A stretch of DNA of 9,553 nucleotides, taken from NCBI GenBank assembly GCA_013695775.1, contig JACCZV010000065.1, positions 1 through 9,553 on the forward strand, in the 5' to 3' direction. Position 1 is the first letter of the stretch. Every line of letters starts with the position of its first letter. Positions 7,313-9,553 of the stretch are shown piece by piece. The position numbers were made by a program, and so were the translations under genes. The DNA is from Chitinophagales bacterium. Lineage in GTDB: Bacteria; Bacteroidota; Bacteroidia; Chitinophagales; UBA10324. The notes below the pieces were generated by a model. The model was not told the origin of the DNA. It did not search any database and worked only from the letters and a program-made list of their open reading frames with translations.

Positions 7313-8269
7313 CTGAATAGTCAACTCCATACCCGTATCATTAAGACTGAAGCCCTTCGGCTCGGCTTTGATTATTGTGGTATTTCCAAAGCAGAAAAAT
7401 TGGATGAGGATGCACGGCAATTAGAAAAATGGCTAAACAAGGGCTTACATGGTACGATGAAGTATATGGAAAATTATTTTGATTTGCGTGTAGACCCGAC
7501 TAAGCTTGTGCCGGATGCAAAATCGGTAATATCATTGTTATATAATTATTACAATGAAGAAACCTCATTGGATAAGATAGAACCAAGGATCTCAAAATAT
7601 GCTTTCGGAAAAGATTACCACATCGTTATTAAAGAAAAACTTTTTCACTTATTAGAATATATTCAAAATGAAATAGGTGAAGTACAGGCAAGGGTGTTTG
7701 TGGATTCCGGTCCGGTGCTGGAACGTTCGTGGGCTGTAAAAAGTGGCCTCGGCTGGATTGGAAAAAATGGAAATCTGATAAACAAGGATAGTGGGTCTTA
7801 CTATTTTCTCGCGGAGATAATACTTGATCTGGATTTGGAATACGATGGGCCTTTAAAAGACTATTGCGGCACATGTACCCGATGCATTGATGCGTGCCCT
7901 ACCGATGCAATTTTGCCGGAGAAAGTGATTGATGGTAGCAGATGCATTTCTTATTTTACCATTGAATTGCGGGATGAAATACCTGATGATATGAAAGGTA
8001 AATTTGAAGGGTGGATGTTTGGTTGCGATATATGTCAGGACGTTTGCCCCTGGAACCGCTTTGCGGAAAATCATAAGGAAAATCAATTTCTTCCTTCTGA
8101 ACAATTATTAGAAATGCATAAAAATTACTGGGAAGATATTACTGAGGAGGTATTTAAAAAGCTGTTTAAAGATTCCCCGTTAAAGCGAACCAAGTATTCG
8201 GGAATTCAAAGAAACCTTGAATTTATTAAAACGAATTCAGTGACATCAAAAAGCGACATAAACAGTTAA
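7313..8269 (+). CDS. queG: Epoxyqueuosine reductase QueG (start codon uncertain)
   Basis: QueG catalyses the last step of queuosine synthesis, reducing epoxyqueuosine at the wobble position (34) of GUN-anticodon tRNAs with cobalamin and two [4Fe-4S] clusters. Numbering from CTG 7313 (318 residues): a DUF1730-type N-terminal domain, Asp131 in the conserved DSGPVLER motif, the following GLGWIGKN motif, cluster cysteines C185, C188, C191 and C195 (CGTCTRCIDACP), C211, and C238, C241 and C245 (CDICQDVCPWN). The C-terminal HEAT-like extension of some homologues is absent. The first conventional in-frame start is TTG 7400, but upstream codons in the same frame encode IIKTEALRLGFDYCGISKAE, which matches the family N-terminus, and the frame is open back to a TGA at 7271. 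No ATG, GTG or TTG occurs between. CTG 7313, ATA 7304 or ATT 7340 are the candidates; 7313 is chosen because it lies 17 nt after the promoter box, like lon. The stop TAA (8267-8269) overlaps the miaE stop. Confidence 0.9.
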   Translation: MNSQLHTRIIKTEALRLGFDYCGISKAEKLDEDARQLEKWLNKGLHGTMKYMENYFDLRVDPTKLVPDAKSVISLLYNYYNEETSLDKIEPRISKYAFGKDYHIVIKEKLFHLLEYIQNEIGEVQARVFVDSGPVLERSWAVKSGLGWIGKNGNLINKDSGSYYFLAEIILDLDLEYDGPLKDYCGTCTRCIDACPTDAILPEKVIDGSRCISYFTIELRDEIPDDMKGKFEGWMFGCDICQDVCPWNRFAENHKENQFLPSEQLLEMHKNYWEDITEEVFKKLFKDSPLKRTKYSGIQRNLEFIKTNSVTSKSDINS

Positions 8270-8847
8270 TGAATGTGTTGTCCTTTCAATTCCATTGATT
8301 TCAAAATTTCTTTTTCCATATGAAGCATTTCGCTCCACCGTGCATTAACTACTTCAGCAGCCATATAAGTTTTAGCCAGCTTCATAAATATTGTATAATG
8401 ACCTGCCTCCGACTCCATAAAATGGCGATAGAAATTTCTTAAATCCGGCTGTGGCAACTTTTCTGAGAGCAAACGGAATCGTTCACAGCTTCTTGCCTCA
8501 ATCAATGCAGAAACAAGCAATTTATCCATTAACTGGCGTTCAATGCGATCTCCGGCCCGAATGAAATTTCTTAGTTGGTTAACATATTCATCTTTACGTT
8601 GTTTGCCAAGTTTCAGATTACGTCTGTTTAATTCAGCCAAAACCATCCTAAAATGCCCCCACTCTTCTGTTACGATGGGTGCAAGCTTTTTTACCAGCTC
8701 CTGCCGATCGGGATAATTTTGAATAAGCGAAATACAAGTAGATGCTGCCTTCTGCTCGCAGTATGCGTGATCAGTAAGAATTTCTTCGAGAGACTTTGAA
8801 GCAAGGTCAGCCCATCGTGGATCTGTAGGCAATTGAAGGCGAAGCAT
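8266..8847 (-). CDS. miaE: tRNA-(ms2io6A37)-hydroxylase, MiaE family
   Basis: This diiron monooxygenase hydroxylates the isopentenyl group of ms2i6A at position 37 of UNN-decoding tRNAs, using molecular oxygen. It has 193 residues, the usual size of the shorter MiaE-like proteins. It is mostly helical and carries the ferritin-like ligand set: Glu31 (AYCEQKAA), Glu62 and His65 (EEWGHF), Glu117 (LIEARSCERF), and Glu147 and His150 (ESEAGHY). ATG 8847 is the natural start. A TATCTTCG box (8862-8869, minus strand) ends 14 nt upstream. The gene is convergent with queG, and the two stop codons share the palindrome TTAA at 8266-8269. Both neighbours complete anticodon-loop hypermodifications, but they are on opposite strands and so are not one operon. 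The partner enzymes MiaA and MiaB are not in the window. Family assignment is confident; exact substrate is inferred from the family. Confidence 0.93.
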   Translation of the reverse strand: MLRLQLPTDPRWADLASKSLEEILTDHAYCEQKAASTCISLIQNYPDRQELVKKLAPIVTEEWGHFRMVLAELNRRNLKLGKQRKDEYVNQLRNFIRAGDRIERQLMDKLLVSALIEARSCERFRLLSEKLPQPDLRNFYRHFMESEAGHYTIFMKLAKTYMAAEVVNARWSEMLHMEKEILKSMELKGQHIH

Positions 8848-8861
8848 CGTATTTGTTTTTG

Positions 8862-8869
8862 CGAAGATA
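8862..8869 (-). promoter_or_regulatory. Candidate -7 box of miaE (TATCTTCG)
   Basis: On the minus strand TATCTTCG differs from TAnnTTTG at one fixed position and ends 14 nt before the miaE ATG, the same arrangement as at lon. No clear -33 TTTG lies at the right distance. Tentative. Confidence 0.35.
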
Positions 8870-8940
8870 GTGGTGATGTGTGCTTCACCGGAGCTAGATT
8901 ATTTAATCAATCTTGTCAATAGCCCAATTCTGGTGAGACG

Positions 8941-8972
8941 CAATAGAAAGCCGCCCATATTGAGGCGGCTTA
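8941..8972 (-). terminator. Rho-independent terminator of the T9SS-sorted protein gene
   Basis: AAGCCGCC (8948-8955) and GGCGGCTT (8964-8971) form a perfect, GC-rich 8-bp stem with an 8-nt loop. On the minus strand the stem is followed by TCTATT, a short T-rich tail, and it begins about 33 bp after the stop codon of the gene ending at 9005. It also separates that gene from miaE, which lies further along on the same strand. There is no gene on the plus strand here for it to serve. Confidence 0.8.
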
Positions 8973-9004
8973 TAGGAATTGTAGGAATAAATATATCCTT
9001 ATGA

Positions 9005-9553
9005 TCACTCCTGCTTCACAAACTTGCGCACCTCACTTATTCCAGTTTTGTTGTTGGTGATTTGAAGGATATAAAACCCATCAGGTAAAGCAGTGGTGTT
9101 GATTTGTGCCTGCGTGTTTTGAATTGTTGTTGGCAGAGAAATCATTTTCCCCTGCAGATCATAGACACGAATGGTGACTTCACTGGCAGGTATAGCCATA
9201 CTAATCATAAGTTGATTTTGAACAGGATTGGGATATACTTCTGAAAAGAAGTCTTCAGGGTCAAACATTGTTTCGGTAGTTGCGTCGGCATCGTTCTTTA
9301 CAATCCAGTAATCAGCATTGCCCTGGCTTGCCTGTGTTTTGTCTCCGCTGATTCCTGAAGAGGAAAATCCGCCCAGGACATATCCCCCGTCGGTAGTTTG
9401 CTGAAGAGAATTAAGGCCATCACTTTCGCTGCCTCCAAACCGTGCATCCCATTGCTTTACTCCACCGGCATCGGTCTTTACAATCCAGTAATCACTACTG
9501 CCCTGGCTGGCCTGTGTTTTGTCTTCGCTAATTCCTGAAAAGGACTCTCCACC
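9005..9553 (-). CDS. Secreted repeat protein with T9SS type A sorting domain (C-terminal part, 5' end outside window)
   Basis: This is the end of an exported protein of the type IX secretion system. The frame is open across the window edge, giving 182 visible residues; the ATG at 9268 is internal, not the start. Visible residues 1-60 are one full repeat (GGxSxSGIS, DKTQASQG, DYWIVK, DAGG, KQWDxRFGG, LQQTTDGGYVL), and 61-94 are the first part of the next, identical at most positions (KTQASQG and DYWIVK conserved). A short linker (DPEDFF) leads to the roughly 80-residue sorting domain beginning SEVYPNPVQNQL, with VYDLQGK, LPDGFYILQI and the ending VRKFVKQE, typical of type A C-terminal domains that are cleaved when cargo is released or attached at the cell surface. 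The repeats resemble the beta-propeller-like DGGY/WIVK repeats common in Bacteroidota surface proteins; function is unknown. A strong terminator follows at 8941-8972. Confidence 0.9.
   Translation of the reverse strand, partial: GGESFSGISEDKTQASQGSSDYWIVKTDAGGVKQWDARFGGSESDGLNSLQQTTDGGYVLGGFSSSGISGDKTQASQGNADYWIVKNDADATTETMFDPEDFFSEVYPNPVQNQLMISMAIPASEVTIRVYDLQGKMISLPTTIQNTQAQINTTALPDGFYILQITNNKTGISEVRKFVKQE
9286..9553 (-). repeat. 180-bp tandem repeat in the T9SS cargo gene (1.5 copies visible)
   Basis: Positions 9286-9373 match 9466-9553 with an exact offset of 180 bp (60 codons). In the central block, 9301-9360 against 9481-9540, I count 53 identical of 60 bases. The differences include both silent and amino-acid-changing substitutions. 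The copy nearest the gene end is interrupted after about 34 residues where the linker to the sorting domain begins. More copies probably continue beyond the window. Confidence 0.85.

Noticed and set aside
7223..7420. Short minus-strand frame upstream of clpB overlapping the queG start
   Set aside because: It covers the queG promoter and N-terminal coding sequence and resembles no known protein.

Overview
The window reads as chromosomal DNA of a Bacteroidota member, probably a Chitinophagales/Cytophagales-like or environmental lineage. Three signs support this: a C-terminal type IX secretion (T9SS) sorting domain, Bacteroidota-style protein sequences for Lon, ClpB, QueG and MiaE, and promoter boxes of the TAnnTTTG type in place of sigma70 -10/-35 boxes. 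Exact taxonomy cannot be fixed from the sequence alone.

Layout. Positions 2-1190 (+) hold the 3' part of an ABC permease gene (its start lies outside the window) followed by its ATPase gene, an uncharacterized importer of the COG4120/COG1101 type related to the tryptophan-type TrpXYZ systems. Positions 1315-1710 (+) encode a small DUF983 membrane protein with a zinc-ribbon-like four-cysteine head. Positions 1711-2009 carry no gene; they hold a series of short hairpins bracketed by two near-identical 21-bp copies of the lon 3' end. Positions 2010-4448 (-) are lon and 4563-7178 (-) are clpB, a tandem proteostasis pair with a 114-bp spacer. A divergent promoter region (about 7179-7312) separates clpB from queG (+), the epoxyqueuosine reductase gene. 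queG runs tail-to-tail into miaE (-), a tRNA 2-methylthio-N6-isopentenyladenosine hydroxylase gene, and the two genes share the TTAA at 8266-8269 as their stop codons. Positions 9005-9553 (-) are the C-terminal part of a secreted 60-residue-repeat protein ending in a T9SS type A sorting domain, followed by a clear rho-independent terminator.

Functional reading. lon and clpB cover degradation and disaggregation of damaged proteins. queG and miaE both finish hypermodified anticodon-loop nucleosides (Q34 and ms2io6A37). The remaining genes are a partial transporter, a small membrane protein and a surface or secreted protein.

I see no phage, IS, CRISPR, toxin-antitoxin or defence system, and no convincing new multi-gene system. 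The points most worth a second look are the lon-end duplication around the hairpin-rich spacer, the absence of any ATG/GTG/TTG start for full-length QueG, and the exact 180-bp periodicity of the T9SS cargo gene.
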